From assembly GCA_905182995.1 (NCBI GenBank), contig CAJJDP010000037.1, positions 534,862 to 598,861 on the forward strand: a DNA stretch of 64,000 nt, in the 5' to 3' direction. A model generated the notes under the pieces. That model worked only from the letters and a program-made list of their open reading frames with translations. It ran no database searches and was not told the DNA's origin. Position numbers and translations under genes: made by a program. Origin of the DNA: Paramecium octaurelia. Its lineage: Eukaryota > Ciliophora > Oligohymenophorea > Peniculida > Parameciidae. How positions within the stretch are numbered: position 1 is the stretch's first letter; each line of letters opens with the position of its first letter. Positions 48,764 to 61,047 of this stretch are shown here, piece by piece.

Positions 48764-49178
48764 ATGTTGTGTTGCAATAAAAGAAGGAAGAAAATTGAGG
48801 ATGGAAGCCAAATAAAAATAAGGAAAAATATTAGAGATAGTACAGAATTTAATTATAATAATAGCAGCAAACTTAAGACATTAATGTTGAAGCAATGACA
48901 TTATATTAAACATAAAATTTCTATAATAACTCGAATTTTTTCCATAATACAATTGATCTATAAATCTTAAGGTACGTATAAATTTATACCAAATTCAGAA
49001 CAGCCTCAAATTTCAAAAAAGCAGAACTGTTGAAAAACTTATTTAGAATCTTCCAAGTATAAGTCCTCGAAAAAGCTCATTTAATAGTTTCAAATATTGC
49101 CACACAAGTCCTGATACAAAATTCATTTCTCAGTAATAGGGTTTTACCTTATTAATTACCAATTCAGCTAAGAAGTGA
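48764..49178 (+). CDS. Hypothetical small protein, possibly lipid-anchored
   Basis: Begins MLCCNKRRKKIEDG, a Cys-Cys then basic N-terminus that could be palmitoylated. The second half (EKLIQNLPSISPRKSSFNSF, KYCHTSPDTKFISQQQ) is Ser/Pro-rich and ends at TGA 49176-49178. A 32-nt intron (GTACG...AACAG, about 48974-49005) fits one junction; the junction near 48850 is unresolved. No family recognised. Confidence 0.45.
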
Positions 49179-49746
49179 AATAGTAAAAGGTAACAACCAT
49201 TTGATATCAATTTTATTCTTATTGAAATGGTAATTAATCTTTAAATCTTGCTTCTCACATGTTGAACTGATTTGTAAGCACTAAATTATGAAAATGATAT
49301 TTTAATTGTAGTAAGTAATCAACTGAATTAAATTTAAGATCAATTTTTTGTATTTTTGATTGTTGAGCTTTTATTATCGATAATAAAAGTAATTTAAAAA
49401 ATGATAATTTGATTTTTCTCCTGTGATATGTGATCGCTTATGTTTACTCTATAAACAGTTCAATAAATCATCAGTTTATTTAGTCTTATTTCAAAAAGTA
49501 AGTCTTAAACTTATTTTCATTCAAATTTTTATTTATAAAAAATAATGCAATAGCATAATTATTGAACACATCTATAAAATAAAATTTCATGTCATTAACT
49601 TTTCAGTTATAATTAATCTGACTTTAGAAGGCAATATATTTCCTTGATATAGATTTAAATATCTATCCTTAAGATTTATGAATGAACTTAAATTCTCAAT
49701 AATTAATTGATTGTTTAATTAATAAGTCCTTAATAATATTTTAATT
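49179..49746. other. Intergenic region
   Basis: 568 bp without a defensible frame. It contains a short inverted repeat near 49370-49390 (TTATCGATAATAAAAG) that may be chance. Confidence 0.4.
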
Positions 49747-50271
49747 ATGTTAACTTGTGCATATAGTCATGAAACTTCTGACAATCAAGAAGAATTGTCA
49801 CTTACTAATGTAGATCTTGTTTCAATATTTAAAGCAATAACTGATAATCTAGGCATTATCGAATGTGCCAATCTAATTTCAATAGAAGGAGAAATCGCTT
49901 TAAATGGAGAATACAAAGCTAAAAAATGAAAATACAGAGCTTTAATCATAACTTAATAAATTAGAAAACAAACACTAAGAATTAATTAATGAAGTAAATC
50001 ATTTTAATAATTTTAGATTTAAGATCTACGATAGTTAGTGAAGAGAGTACATTAAGAAGGGGAGATTTAGATTTAGTATTAGAAGTAGAGGAATGTAAAT
50101 TTTTAATAATTGTAGCAACAATTATAATACAAAAACGAAAGCTTAACAAAGGCTTTGGTTAATTTGTAAAATAATTTAGAAACTTTTGCTTAATTGAAAA
50201 ACTTATCTGGTTTTCTGGAAGATTGTGAGATTTCAGAGTAAAATGCAATCGAAAATGGTTCTATTTAATGA
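49747..50271 (+). CDS. Small coiled-coil protein
   Basis: About 158 residues: MLTCAYSHETSDNQEELSLT, then nearly continuous coiled coil (KLKNENTELQSQLNKLENKH, NVNFQQLQQQLQYKNESL) and an acidic end. Two introns, 49810-49834 (25 nt) and 49994-50016 (23 nt), bring three reading frames into one. The stop is TGA 50269-50271. No family recognised. Confidence 0.72.
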
Positions 50272-50472
50272 TGATTATAGAAAATGAATATCATTTTATT
50301 TTATCAATAAAATATCAACTCTAGAAATCCGAATATTTATTTACATAAAAAAATTAAGCCATCAAAAATTTAGAATGATGATATTTTGTGAAATCCTCTT
50401 AAATTCATAAAAACATATATTTGATAATAGAATACTAAATTACCGATAATTTTTGTAGAATCCTACTATTTA

Positions 50473-51833
50473 ATGAATGAACAAAGATAAAAAAAAATGT
50501 TTGGAAACATTAAATAGTGTAATAAATATGAAGAGGTCAGAAAAATGCAGAGAATTTCAAAAGTGATCAAATAGAGAATGTACTGATAAGGATTCAATAT
50601 TTCATTTCATTTTTAGGAACAGCTTTACGAATAAATTAAACAACAATCAATGACAAAAATAAAAGTAAAAGAGGTATTATAAAATAAAGCTAAATTAAAT
50701 GCTAGATTTATAAATCATCCTAGATCAATCTCAGTTTGTAGAAAATATCATATTAGGATGAAAAATAGTCTGATATGATCATTTGAATAAAAGTTTAGAT
50801 TAGAAAAACCAATTGATTTATTTTATTAAGGATATAATCCATTTAAAAATGATTCTATTGATAGAAGTTTTAAAAATATGTTCTTCTCACCTAATCTCTA
50901 AATTACAAAAATTAGTATTGATTATTATCTTAATTTTTTATTATCAAAAACATGTATGATGGATTTTTTAGGAAATGATATTCTAAATATTTATATCTTT
51001 TGGAAAATAGGTGAATTTTGGGAGAAAGTAAATGTGATTTCAGAACAACAATCTTTTTCTATATTTTAGATTTTATTTAAGATTCACAAGTGATTTAATT
51101 TATTCATTTTAGAGCAACTCAAAATCAAAATTCATAAAATCTGCTGTATCTTTTATGCCCATGATTGCTCAATAATTTAAGATTGGTAATCTAAAATTAT
51201 TTCTCTTGTAATTCGATTTGGTTATTAAAAAATACTTTATTTAATAAAAATTATTGAAATAAACAAAATCAGATGTAAAATGTTAATAAATATCGTTTAA
51301 ATTGCAAATTATTAATTGAATCAAGGAAATAAAAAGAACTCAGTCCGAAAAAAGTTAACAATACAATTGAAAATATCCTCAATTAATTTAATTTTATAGA
51401 GTCTAATAAGACAGAAGAGCTGATTTTATAATAAAATCTAAATAAAACATAATAAATAAAATTTATGGATTAAGAAAAACGATCAATATAAAATAGCAAT
51501 GTCACTAAAAATAATTATTTTAAGGCAAAGCCTGAAAAAATTCCAAAAATGATGAATCCATCTTCAATAGACTATCCTCCTCTAATTATCAACATTAAGT
51601 AGTTAAATGTGAAACAAATACGTAAACCTGATTAATCAAACAGGAGGAGGAGATTTATTACATCTTAAGAGAAATACTTTGAAAATGAAAATACTAATAA
51701 TTATATTAAATTAATTAGCTAGACAAGATGTATTTCAAATACTAGATAACACTAAAATTAGAGATTATAAACCTTTTGTAGCTGGTCTCGAAAAAGTTCA
51801 GATAATATTTCTTTGAAAAAACATTTATTTTGA
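50473..51833 (+). CDS. Hypothetical protein, possible RGS-like region
   Basis: Plus-strand coding sequence in several exons. Segments include MNEQRQKKMFGNIKQCNKY, KVKEVLQNKAKLNARFINHP, a block FLLSKTCMMDFLGNDI followed by IYIFWKIGEFWEKV, and a basic end (RKPDQSNRRRRFITS). The FL...l.iFWk..eFw pattern recalls RGS helices but is too weak to assign. Some exon joints (about 50590, 50780 and 51280) are not solved. Ends TGA 51831-51833, 96 bp before the converging RING gene. Confidence 0.48.
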
Positions 51834-51929
51834 ATTCTTTTAGTTTATATTACTGATTGATTGGTAAATAAGAGAGACTACAAAATTAATAGTTATAAAT
51901 TATTGAATGATATTAATAGATTTGATTGA

Positions 51930-52535
51930 TCAAAAGTAGAATACAATCATCATAATTAAGCATAAAATCAACAAAAACTAAATAGCCTTTAATTTTCTCA
52001 CATTTTCGATTTCCACAGTTGCTTCATCTAAAATATATCCAGGTCAATATTTACTTTCATGCCTCTCATCTTTTTCTATATCTCCATCTTTAATACAAAT
52101 TAAATTAAATAGAGATGGAAACAATCCATAGCCTGCAATCATTGCTCCATTGGCTAAGTTATTTTAGCCAATTTGGTTGTTGTTCCTAACAGGATCGTTT
52201 CTACCTGGTTTAGGTCTAGGAGGAATATTAGGATCGCGTGGTTTACTAATTTACTTGATTGAAAATACTTAGTTTTTGCTTCATCCTTCGAATATAAAGG
52301 AATTAAAGAATTCTTAGAGCAACCATTCTTACAAACAGGACAAGTTAGAAATTCTTGGTTTGAATTTAGCCACTAATTATTCAATAATATATATATATAC
52401 ACTAAAGATGCAAGGCCAACAAAATAGATGTCCACAATTTGTAAGGATTGGTTCAGTAGCTATCTCTAAACATATATTGCATTCAAAGGCGGATTCGATT
52501 AATTATAATTTTGATTCCTCGTCTTGTTTACTCAT
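51930..52535 (-). CDS. RNF5/RNF185-like membrane-anchored RING E3 ubiquitin ligase
   Basis: About 170 residues. Complete C3HC4 [24 protein letters not shown], then LFCWPCI, a roughly 30-nt intron, WL, and CPVCK. A Pro-rich linker follows ([16 protein letters not shown]), then [10 protein letters not shown] and a C-terminal hydrophobic helix ([15 protein letters not shown]). A RING, linker and C-terminal membrane anchor is the RNF5/RNF185 plan; these ligases work at the ER and mitochondrial outer membrane in protein quality control. Further introns of 23 nt (after EAKT) and 27 nt (after DERHE) restore the frame. TGA 51930-51932. Confidence 0.9.
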
Positions 52536-52606
52536 TTATTTAATTAATTAAAAATATATATATAAATTATTCTTGTCTATATTTAAATTCTTTAATAAAT
52601 AAAATA

Positions 52607-54437
52607 ATGTCTGAGTTTTACGCTGTTATCCTTGCTGATAATTATGACAACCAATTTAATCATCTAACAAACACTTTGCCGAAAGTAATAAATTTTTCTC
52701 CATATAGAGTTTATTTCCATTTGTAGATGATTTAATTATTGAACATTAAATTAATTGGCTATCAAAAAATGAAATTGATCAAATTATTATACTTTATAGA
52801 AATGAAAAGATTGCTGAATATTTTAATAATAGAAAGAGACTTGGTAGGAAGACATAAAATATTTAATTGATAAATATTTTAGATAGCAAAAGTTCCGGAG
52901 ATGCATTAAGAGAATTATACAGTCACGGGATTATTTAATAGGATTTTTTGTTATTATTTGGTGATGTGATAACAAATATTTCTTTGAAAGATGTTATCAA
53001 TAAATATCATGATTAAAGAAAAGAAGATAAAATGAATATATTACTGATGGTTGCTCATTAAGGAACATAATAATATGAAGAAGAAAGATTTCTTTATGTA
53101 TTGGAAAGTGATGATAAACTCTTCTAATTAATAGATTTACAATAAAAGTAAATCAAATTTAACAAAAGTATATTTTATCATATTATTAAGAACATATCAC
53201 ACTGACTAAGGGAATGCCTTGCAAATATGTGATTAGAAGTAATCTTATTGAATCTGGAATCTATATTTGTAACCGAGATGTCCTCAAGAGTTTCCAAGAA
53301 AATTTTATGTGGGCAGAAATCAAAGAAGACTTTATAAAATATATGACAACCACAAGTGATATCTAGGAAGAAAAGATACATTTATACATTGCACCTAAAA
53401 TCCAAGTATCTCAAAGAATATTCCATCCCCAATCATTTCATAATGCTTGTCTTAAATACTTAAGTAGATTCTTTTTTCCTTATTGTCCCTAATAATAGTA
53501 CTACGTTGACTTTTTTAAATATTTTGCAGGCAGAGTGGACTAGAAAGCTAAAATAAGTGATTAATGTTTTATTGGATAAAACACAGATGTTAAACCAAAG
53601 GTCACTATTACAAAATCAATAATTGGGAAAAATTGCAAATTAGGAATTGGTTGTGAAATCATCAATAGTATCTTATGGGATAATATTGAAATTGATGATA
53701 ATGTTATTATAAAAGATTGTATTGTTGCGTCAGGATGCAAAATAAAGAATTCTATTCAATCGCAAATTGTTACAATGGAAAATCAAAAAAATGTAAAATA
53801 ATTGTCCAACTTTTAAAAATATGATGACAACACTTTTCAGTCTGAGGATTCTGATGAAGAATCTGATTCACATGAATTGCACCAAAAAAAGCCAAAAGAA
53901 AATGATGATTAAGGATTAAAAGAAGATATGATAGATATTGTAGCTAAATGTTAAACTGTGAGTTAAGTTAGGCAAGCAATTATTAATGTCGATACAATTA
54001 AAGTGAATTCTAATATTGCTTTTGAGAATATTGTTATCGCTTTTATGGCAGCATTTTTGGATACAATCTAACCAGATATTGATTCCCTTAAAAATGCATA
54101 TGCATTATGGGAGGAATTTATAGTCAGGTTTGTCAGTGAAACTGAGGTTTTGTGTTATATTAAATCAATAGAGACATTTTGTAGATAAAATTAGCAATAT
54201 CATTTGAACTAATTCTTATAATTGTCATACAAGCATTAAATACTAAGTGAGTAGGTAATTTTAAACTATCAAAATCAAATGGCTGCAGTTGAAGACGACT
54301 AATTTGCAAAAGAGTTCACTCAATCCAGTTAACAATTTAAAGAATACCTTGAAAACATTATTGCAGAGTAGGAATAATAATAAACTCAAGATGAATAAGG
54401 AGATGGTGAGTATGAGTATGAATATGTATATGAATGA
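52607..54437 (+). CDS. Translation initiation factor eIF2B, epsilon subunit
   Basis: The catalytic subunit of the eIF2 guanine-nucleotide exchange factor. The N-terminus has the nucleotidyltransferase-like fold (VILADNYDNQFNHLTNTLPK, SLFPFVDDLIIEHQINWL, LLLFGDVITNISL), then left-handed beta-helix hexapeptides (VTITKSIIGKNCKLGIGCEI, NVIIKDCIVASGCKIKNSI) and a C-terminal W2 domain (ALWEEFIVRF ... HLNQFLQLSYKHQILSEQVI) with an acidic Glu/Tyr tail. W2 carries the exchange activity. Introns include 52685-52707 (23 nt) and a 23-nt one near 53168-53190; at least one more remains. About 590 residues, slightly shorter than the human protein. Confidence 0.9.
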
Positions 54438-54691
54438 AATGAGCATGTGTATTCTTATTAAAATTATTATTATTCTATTCTGTTAAAATCAATTAAACAA
54501 TTCTAAAATATCTAATTTTTATTTAAAGATATAATTATTCGAATTAGTTGATGGTCATTTAATAATTCATAATTTGCTCTTAAAATAACTTTTTTATCTA
54601 GCTTATTTTAGAAAATTAAAAATTATGAATATTTTTTGAATATTATAAATTCTTTAAAATTAATTTCAATTACTATTCTCGTAAATCAAAT

Positions 54692-56287
54692 ATGCATAGA
54701 AAATTAACCAATTTGCTATTCGAATCTAGTTAAAGTCAATCCATGATTTCTCCTAAAAGCAACTCAAGTACTGATAATTCACCAATTCATATTGTTTTAA
54801 TTTCCATTTTCAATGGTTACATAACTAAATTGTACTAATATTTAGAAAGTGATGGAAACTATCTAATTAATGTCAAAAGAATTGGAAAAACTTCTTTAAG
54901 AAAATTAGAACTTGGATAAAAAGAGCTTAATCAAGGTAGATATTGTAGGGTGGTGAATTGAATTAGAAAGTAGCAAATTTAGAATAAAGATGAGATATCA
55001 TTTTAGAATGTGATTATCCCGCTCAAATTTCGGTTATTAGAAAATCCTTAATTGATTTAGTGAAAAGAATGTGAAAAATAAAAAAAGAGAATTTCAACTT
55101 ATAATTTAGAAATTACTATATTGTAGAAATAAAATAAAATGACTCAATTAAGAATCATAAACTAAATTAAACATTAGAAATTATGAAGAACAAGATTTGA
55201 GTCAGAGAAATGGAAAATTTTGCTTCTAAAGAACAGAAATTAATTGATTTGATGACAAATAAAAATTTAATTTGCTATTATTCTCAAAGAATTGGATGAA
55301 CAAAGAATTCCCATTTTTACCTAGTAAATGATCAACCTTCTTAAGAATAAATTTAGTTAATTGCTTTTCAATATTTATCTTTCAAAGATTTACTCTGAAA
55401 AATTGAACATGATGTTGAAATATGATTAATTGTTCCAAATTGATGATTTATAATCATAATTACCACTTATTGCTTCAAACTTTAAGCATTATTTCTATGT
55501 GTTTGAGGACAAGATTCTGTCACCTAGATGTATAGGAATCCTATATACAAAATATAATTATAGAGCTATCATTAACAAAAGCTCATTTAATTAATTGATA
55601 AGATTATTAAAACCAATACACAAAAAAGAATACAATTTGTTATGGCATACAAATTACCGTTAATATATCCAATAATAATGAAAATAAGCAATTGATTGGA
55701 ACATTGGAAATCAGTCATGCAATTGGTGATTTTTCTCTTTGATGAGGAATACTTTGGAATAATATTGGTTAAAGTTTGTGAATTAGTAATTTAAAACTAC
55801 ATAAAAACATTCTATTGTAGATCTCTATAAAGTTTGATTCAATGAATGAGTCAGAATATAGCGAACTTATAAAATGCAAATCCAAATTTCAATTGTTCAA
55901 ACTAAAAGACATCAAACAGATATAATTTTAACTATCCAACTCATTGCATTGCATTTACTTTATTGAAAGAAAGTTAAAGACTCAAATTTTTTATGGAGAA
56001 TCTTATTATTAAAACAAATTAGTAAGCCAATCAACCTTAAATAAAAATTGAATTGCCAAATTGGTTTGGAGTAGAAAAAACGCATTTAAATATCAAATTA
56101 TTAGGAATTAATAGTGATGAATACTAGAAAATTGATGAAATTCGAGGTCACAATTGACATTGATTCTAGATTACCTGTATTAGTTCAAGTAATTGCAGTA
56201 TTAGAAGTTCCGATTAAATCAAGAAATCTGTTTAGATAAGAAAGAGACAAAAACCATGATGACAACAACAGAAACATTAGGGCCTGA
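54692..56287 (+). CDS. Unresolved multi-exon gene of unknown function
   Basis: Starts MHRKLTNLLFESSQSQSMIS with a Ser-rich N-terminus, then well-formed coding pieces: YLESDGNYLINVKRIG, FKHYFYVFEDKILSPRCIGI, QLIGTLEISHAIGDFSL, EEYFGIILVKVCELVIQN, KFQLFKLKDIKQIQFQ and TIDIDSRLPVLVQVIAVLEV. The pieces lie in different frames and I could not place all introns, so boundaries and the stop (TGA 56285-56287 is the best guess) are uncertain. The mixed alpha/beta character suggests folded domains, but no family is recognised. The 3' part falls in the 56098-57452 duplicated segment. Confidence 0.45.
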
Positions 56288-56402
56288 TGTATGCTTTAGG
56301 TTTTGATAGGTAGAATTTATTCAATATTTATGAATGCTATTATCAAAATGAAATTAAAATGAATCAATAATTTTTTATAAATTAATATTCCAAACTTAAA
56401 CA

Positions 56403-57264
56403 ATGATTTTTGAACTTACAAAAGAGTAGTTGGCGTATATTAAAACTAGATTGCCATTTGATTACTATTTAATGAGAGTAATAATCAATTTAATAATAGA
56501 AAGGTGAATAAAGATAAGATAGTGATGGCCTTAATCCAATCTAAGAGGAGGAAAGAAATAAATGTGTAAAACTCCTTGATGATTTAAAAAGAACGGACTA
56601 ATATAAGTAACTGACAAATAAGGAGATGACAATTACATTCAATAAATAATTTACAAGATAATTCATGAAAAATGATGAATAATATAAAAAAATGAAAAAT
56701 GAATAACTAATCAAAATGTAAATAAAATTAGTTATAAATAGGACAAATATCATCGCCAGATTTTATAAAGATCTAACTTCATTATTTAGCAGAAGTAAGA
56801 TTTTGTCAACACATTCTGAATCTATGAAATTAGTTGAGGAACTTGAATAAAAATTTAAAAGTTTATTTGAACCACTTTAAAAAAAATGTTAAGAATAGAT
56901 GCAAAAACATTTACAACAATTATTGAATGGGGAAATCAAAAATAAAATAATTATCAAACATAAACAACCTTAAAGTGATTAGGAAAAGAAGGATTTGTAT
57001 GAAAAATTAAACAAGCTCTCTGCAAGTTCATTGAGATAAATCTTAAAATATTTAAATGTGAAGATTTAAGGAGAATTTCAATTAGACATAGAAAAATTAG
57101 ACACTGTATAATTTAGAAAATTATATTAATTCGTAAAAAAACGATCAGAAAGAAAAGCTTTAACAAAACAGCTATAAAAATATTGTAAAGATCAAAATCT
57201 TGATTAAGATGAATATTCTTATCAATCCTTTTTGTCAAATTCTAATGAGTTATTATTAAATTGA
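56403..57264 (+). CDS. NET (extra-terminal) domain protein, copy 1 (assembly duplicate)
   Basis: About 280 residues after a 22-nt intron (GTAATA...AATAG, about 56478-56499): MIFELTKEQLAYIKTRLPF, a charged helical middle, and a C-terminal NET domain EKKDLYEKLNKLSASSLRQI followed by LKYLN, FQLDIEKLDTVQFRKLYQFV. This matches the ET domain of BET proteins (LsxxInxLxxxxLxxvvxII... iDxxxLxxxTLxxLxxYV), a binding site for chromatin factors. No bromodomain is present in this gene. Identical to the frame at 57759-58620. Confidence 0.72.
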
Positions 57265-57280
57265 ATTTAATTATTTAATT

Positions 57281-57452
57281 ATGGATTTAAAAAGGTCCTT
57301 CTTATCAGGATTTATTGGAGGCGCATCATTAGCTTTTCTAGGATTAAAATTACATCAATATATGAAATAACAAAAGAGCCATGTATAAAAGAAAAATTAT
57401 TCTTCAGAAGATGAGGAGCAACTTTTATAAGAATAATTAGTAAGGAATATTT
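57281..57452 (+). pseudogene. Truncated start of the TCD gene, cut by the N (assembly duplicate)
   Basis: The first 172 bp of the gene that is complete at 58637-59941, ending at the N. It is not a biological fragment if the join is an unmerged overlap. Confidence 0.85.
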
Positions 57453-57453
57453 N

Positions 57454-58808
57454 TTATTAGGAATTAATAGTGATGAATACTAGAAAATTGATGAAATTCG
57501 AGGTCACAATTGACATTGATTCTAGATTACCTGTATTAGTTCAAGTAATTGCAGTATTAGAAGTTCCGATTAAATCAAGAAATCTGTTTAGATAAGAAAG
57601 AGACAAAAACCATGATGACAACAACAGAAACATTAGGGCCTGATGTATGCTTTAGGTTTTGATAGGTAGAATTTATTCAATATTTATGAATGCTATTATC
57701 AAAATGAAATTAAAATGAATCAATAATTTTTTATAAATTAATATTCCAAACTTAAACAATGATTTTTGAACTTACAAAAGAGTAGTTGGCGTATATTAAA
57801 ACTAGATTGCCATTTGATTACTATTTAATGAGAGTAATAATCAATTTAATAATAGAAAGGTGAATAAAGATAAGATAGTGATGGCCTTAATCCAATCTAA
57901 GAGGAGGAAAGAAATAAATGTGTAAAACTCCTTGATGATTTAAAAAGAACGGACTAATATAAGTAACTGACAAATAAGGAGATGACAATTACATTCAATA
58001 AATAATTTACAAGATAATTCATGAAAAATGATGAATAATATAAAAAAATGAAAAATGAATAACTAATCAAAATGTAAATAAAATTAGTTATAAATAGGAC
58101 AAATATCATCGCCAGATTTTATAAAGATCTAACTTCATTATTTAGCAGAAGTAAGATTTTGTCAACACATTCTGAATCTATGAAATTAGTTGAGGAACTT
58201 GAATAAAAATTTAAAAGTTTATTTGAACCACTTTAAAAAAAATGTTAAGAATAGATGCAAAAACATTTACAACAATTATTGAATGGGGAAATCAAAAATA
58301 AAATAATTATCAAACATAAACAACCTTAAAGTGATTAGGAAAAGAAGGATTTGTATGAAAAATTAAACAAGCTCTCTGCAAGTTCATTGAGATAAATCTT
58401 AAAATATTTAAATGTGAAGATTTAAGGAGAATTTCAATTAGACATAGAAAAATTAGACACTGTATAATTTAGAAAATTATATTAATTCGTAAAAAAACGA
58501 TCAGAAAGAAAAGCTTTAACAAAACAGCTATAAAAATATTGTAAAGATCAAAATCTTGATTAAGATGAATATTCTTATCAATCCTTTTTGTCAAATTCTA
58601 ATGAGTTATTATTAAATTGAATTTAATTATTTAATTATGGATTTAAAAAGGTCCTTCTTATCAGGATTTATTGGAGGCGCATCATTAGCTTTTCTAGGAT
58701 TAAAATTACATCAATATATGAAATAACAAAAGAGCCATGTATAAAAGAAAAATTATTCTTCAGAAGATGAGGAGCAACTTTTATAAGAATAATTAGTAAG
58801 GAATATTT
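57454..58808. repeat. Direct repeat copy 2 of 2 (1,355 bp), begins after the N at 57453
   Basis: Second copy of 56098-57452. Sequence unique to this side resumes at 58809 and completes the TCD gene. Confidence 0.93.
57759..58620 (+). CDS. NET (extra-terminal) domain protein, copy 2
   Basis: Same gene as 56403-57264; this copy is in the correct context, 16 bp upstream of the complete TCD gene. The NET domain occupies the last third (DLYEKLNKLSASSL to QFVKKRSER). A NET domain without a bromodomain is unusual in animals but separate NET-like proteins exist in other lineages; role inferred as chromatin-associated. Only one of the two copies should be counted. Confidence 0.75.
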
Positions 58809-59941
58809 AATTTTTTGGTGAATCACAAACAAAAATTGAAAATGCCCATATAATGGTTTTTGGTGTTGGTGGAGTAGGAAGTCACGTAGTTTCTGCCATA
58901 TCTCGATCAGGAGTTAAAAGGATTACAATTATTGATTTTGATAGAGTTACTCTATCATCTTTAAACAGGCATGCCATAGCTACTAGAAAAGATGTTGGTA
59001 AATCTAAAGTTGAGATATTTTCTGATTTTATTGCATAATTAAATCCAACTATTAAATTAACAACCGTTGAATCTTACATCACACCTGAAAATGTTGCAAG
59101 CTTTTTTTTAGAAGGCAAACCTGATTATGTAATAGATTGCATAGACAATATTGATGCAAAAATTGCGTTAATTACTCATTGTGTTTAAAATTAAATCAAA
59201 ATTATTGTTTGCTGTGGAGCTGGAATGAAATGTGATCCAACAAGATTGTAGATAAGAGATATTAGTGAATCATAAAATGATGATTTAGCAAGAGCAATAA
59301 GAATGAGGCTCAAAAAAATAGATATACGAACTGGATTCAATGTTGTTTATTCAACTGAAGATACAGATAGATAATTATTACCATTATAAGAGTATTTTTA
59401 TTTATGATTATTAATAGACATTAAAAACATGATCCTGACAAATATAGAGTCATGCCTAATTATAGGCTAAGAATTGTACCTGTTTTTGGATGTATGCCAG
59501 CATTATTTGCCTACTCATTAGCTGCATATGTCTTATGTGATATTGCTGGTTGTGCACCAACCACTCTATGCTAAAATGATATCAAAATGCCTTATTTTAT
59601 TCAATAGATTTAATTGCTAGCTCAGCAAGCTAAAAAAAACAAAGTAGACCTAAATTTAGATATAGAGGATCTAGTTGTTATTTATAAAGCATATAATGGT
59701 TAATGCTTAGTGAAAAGTATAATTGTATTACTAATTCAAAGATAAAAAAGCAAGACCTTTAGAATTTATACAATTTATTAAAGAGCAGGATATTACCCCA
59801 AATAATGTAATTCTTCTTTCAACTGATGAAGCTAAGAAACACAAAGAAGGAAAAAATATATATACACAAATAATGTTGGATAGAAAACAACAATATGACC
59901 AATTAATCTAAGAAAATTTAGGAAAAAGAATTGTTATTTGA
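58637..59941 (+). CDS. tRNA threonylcarbamoyladenosine dehydratase (TcdA/CsdL, yeast TCD1/2 type)
   Basis: Converts t6A37 of tRNA into its cyclic form using ATP. The N-terminus has a hydrophobic helix (SFLSGFIGGASLAFLGLKL), like the membrane anchor of the yeast mitochondrial outer-membrane enzymes. Then an E1/ThiF-type Rossmann fold: VFGVGGVGSHVVSAISRSGV, IIDFDRVTLSSLNRHA, DYVIDCIDNIDAKIALI. The family block GAGMKCDPTRLQIRDISES with DDLARAIRMRLKK is characteristic of TcdA and Tcd1/2 rather than ubiquitin E1. Introns: 59392-59417 (26 nt) and a 25-nt one near 59720-59744. The C-terminal part (LEFIQFIKEQ, VILLSTDEAKKHKEG) matches the eukaryotic extension. TGA 59939-59941. Confidence 0.92.
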
Positions 59942-61047
59942 TTTTTATTAATATACCTCAGTCTAAAACACCTTTCAATATCTAAAATATTTGTTTTAAC
60001 TTAATATATTTCATATACATCCATCAAAATTATTCGTTTTCTGTTAATTATCAATATTTGTGTAGTGTCATTTATATTTTTCAATTGAGATTAGCTATTA
60101 TGAAAATCAAGTTTCTCATATGCAATGTATAAATGAAAATAATGAGAAATATAACTATGATTTTCTCTTCTTAAATTATTTTTCACTACAGTTGCCTTGT
60201 TATCTTGACGAATTAATAGATTTTGGCTTGGTTTATAATAAAATATTCATGAGTATTCTCATTTATTAATTTTGGTCTATTTATTATTTTTTTGATGATG
60301 TATGGACTGTCAACACAATATACCGCAGTGCTTCTCTCTTGTATCTTAATAAGAGGAAAAGTAAATACCTAAACATATCTTCTTTTCATAGAATCAGTAA
60401 AATAGAAATCTCTTTTTCGCAATATAAAGGTGTTGAAATATCTCAATAAAAAGGCTTAAATATTTACTCAATATATTTTAACTTGTATCAAATCATGAAA
60501 CATTGTTTTTCAAGATATTAGTTATGATATAACAAATTATCTTTAACTAATTTAAAATATTTTGAAGAGATTATTTCATAAATATTCTCCATTATAAAAT
60601 TAACCGTTATGGCTTAAAATCACATAAAATGTAATTTAATTATTGTTTCTTACTTGAATCGTTATGTTGATACAACTTCATTTTTCTTATTTTTATAAAA
60701 TGTTTATTAAAATTCATATAGAAAAGTTTTTTACCGAGATTTTATGAATTTCTCAAAAATATTGATTAAAGTATCCTGATAAAATTTAACATACTAATTT
60801 ATCAGTTATGATTAAATTCAACATCAATTTTTGATGTTTATCAATGACATCATTTTTATAAGGGGTAACAAGAGTTTTGATTTATATTTTTAAGGACAAT
60901 TGATTGTTGTTTTTATCAACTTCTTTGTTTTTTTCATGTATAAATTTCAATTAATAAAATCAATTAATTAAGTATCCTTAAACAGATTATATATGCATAT
61001 GCTAAATTTTTGAATACTTTAGAAACTGAGTATTAAATTAAACTCAA
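59942..61047. other. Gene-poor region
   Basis: 1.1 kb of very AT-rich sequence between two plus-strand genes. No frame with coding character and no RNA gene seen. Confidence 0.5.

Larger units (their letters stand above)
56098..57452. repeat. Direct repeat copy 1 of 2 (1,355 bp), ends at the N at 57453
   Basis: Bases 56098-57452 recur at 57454-58808 with a constant offset of 1,356. The copy stops at the N inside the TCD gene start. Unmerged contig overlap. Confidence 0.93.
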
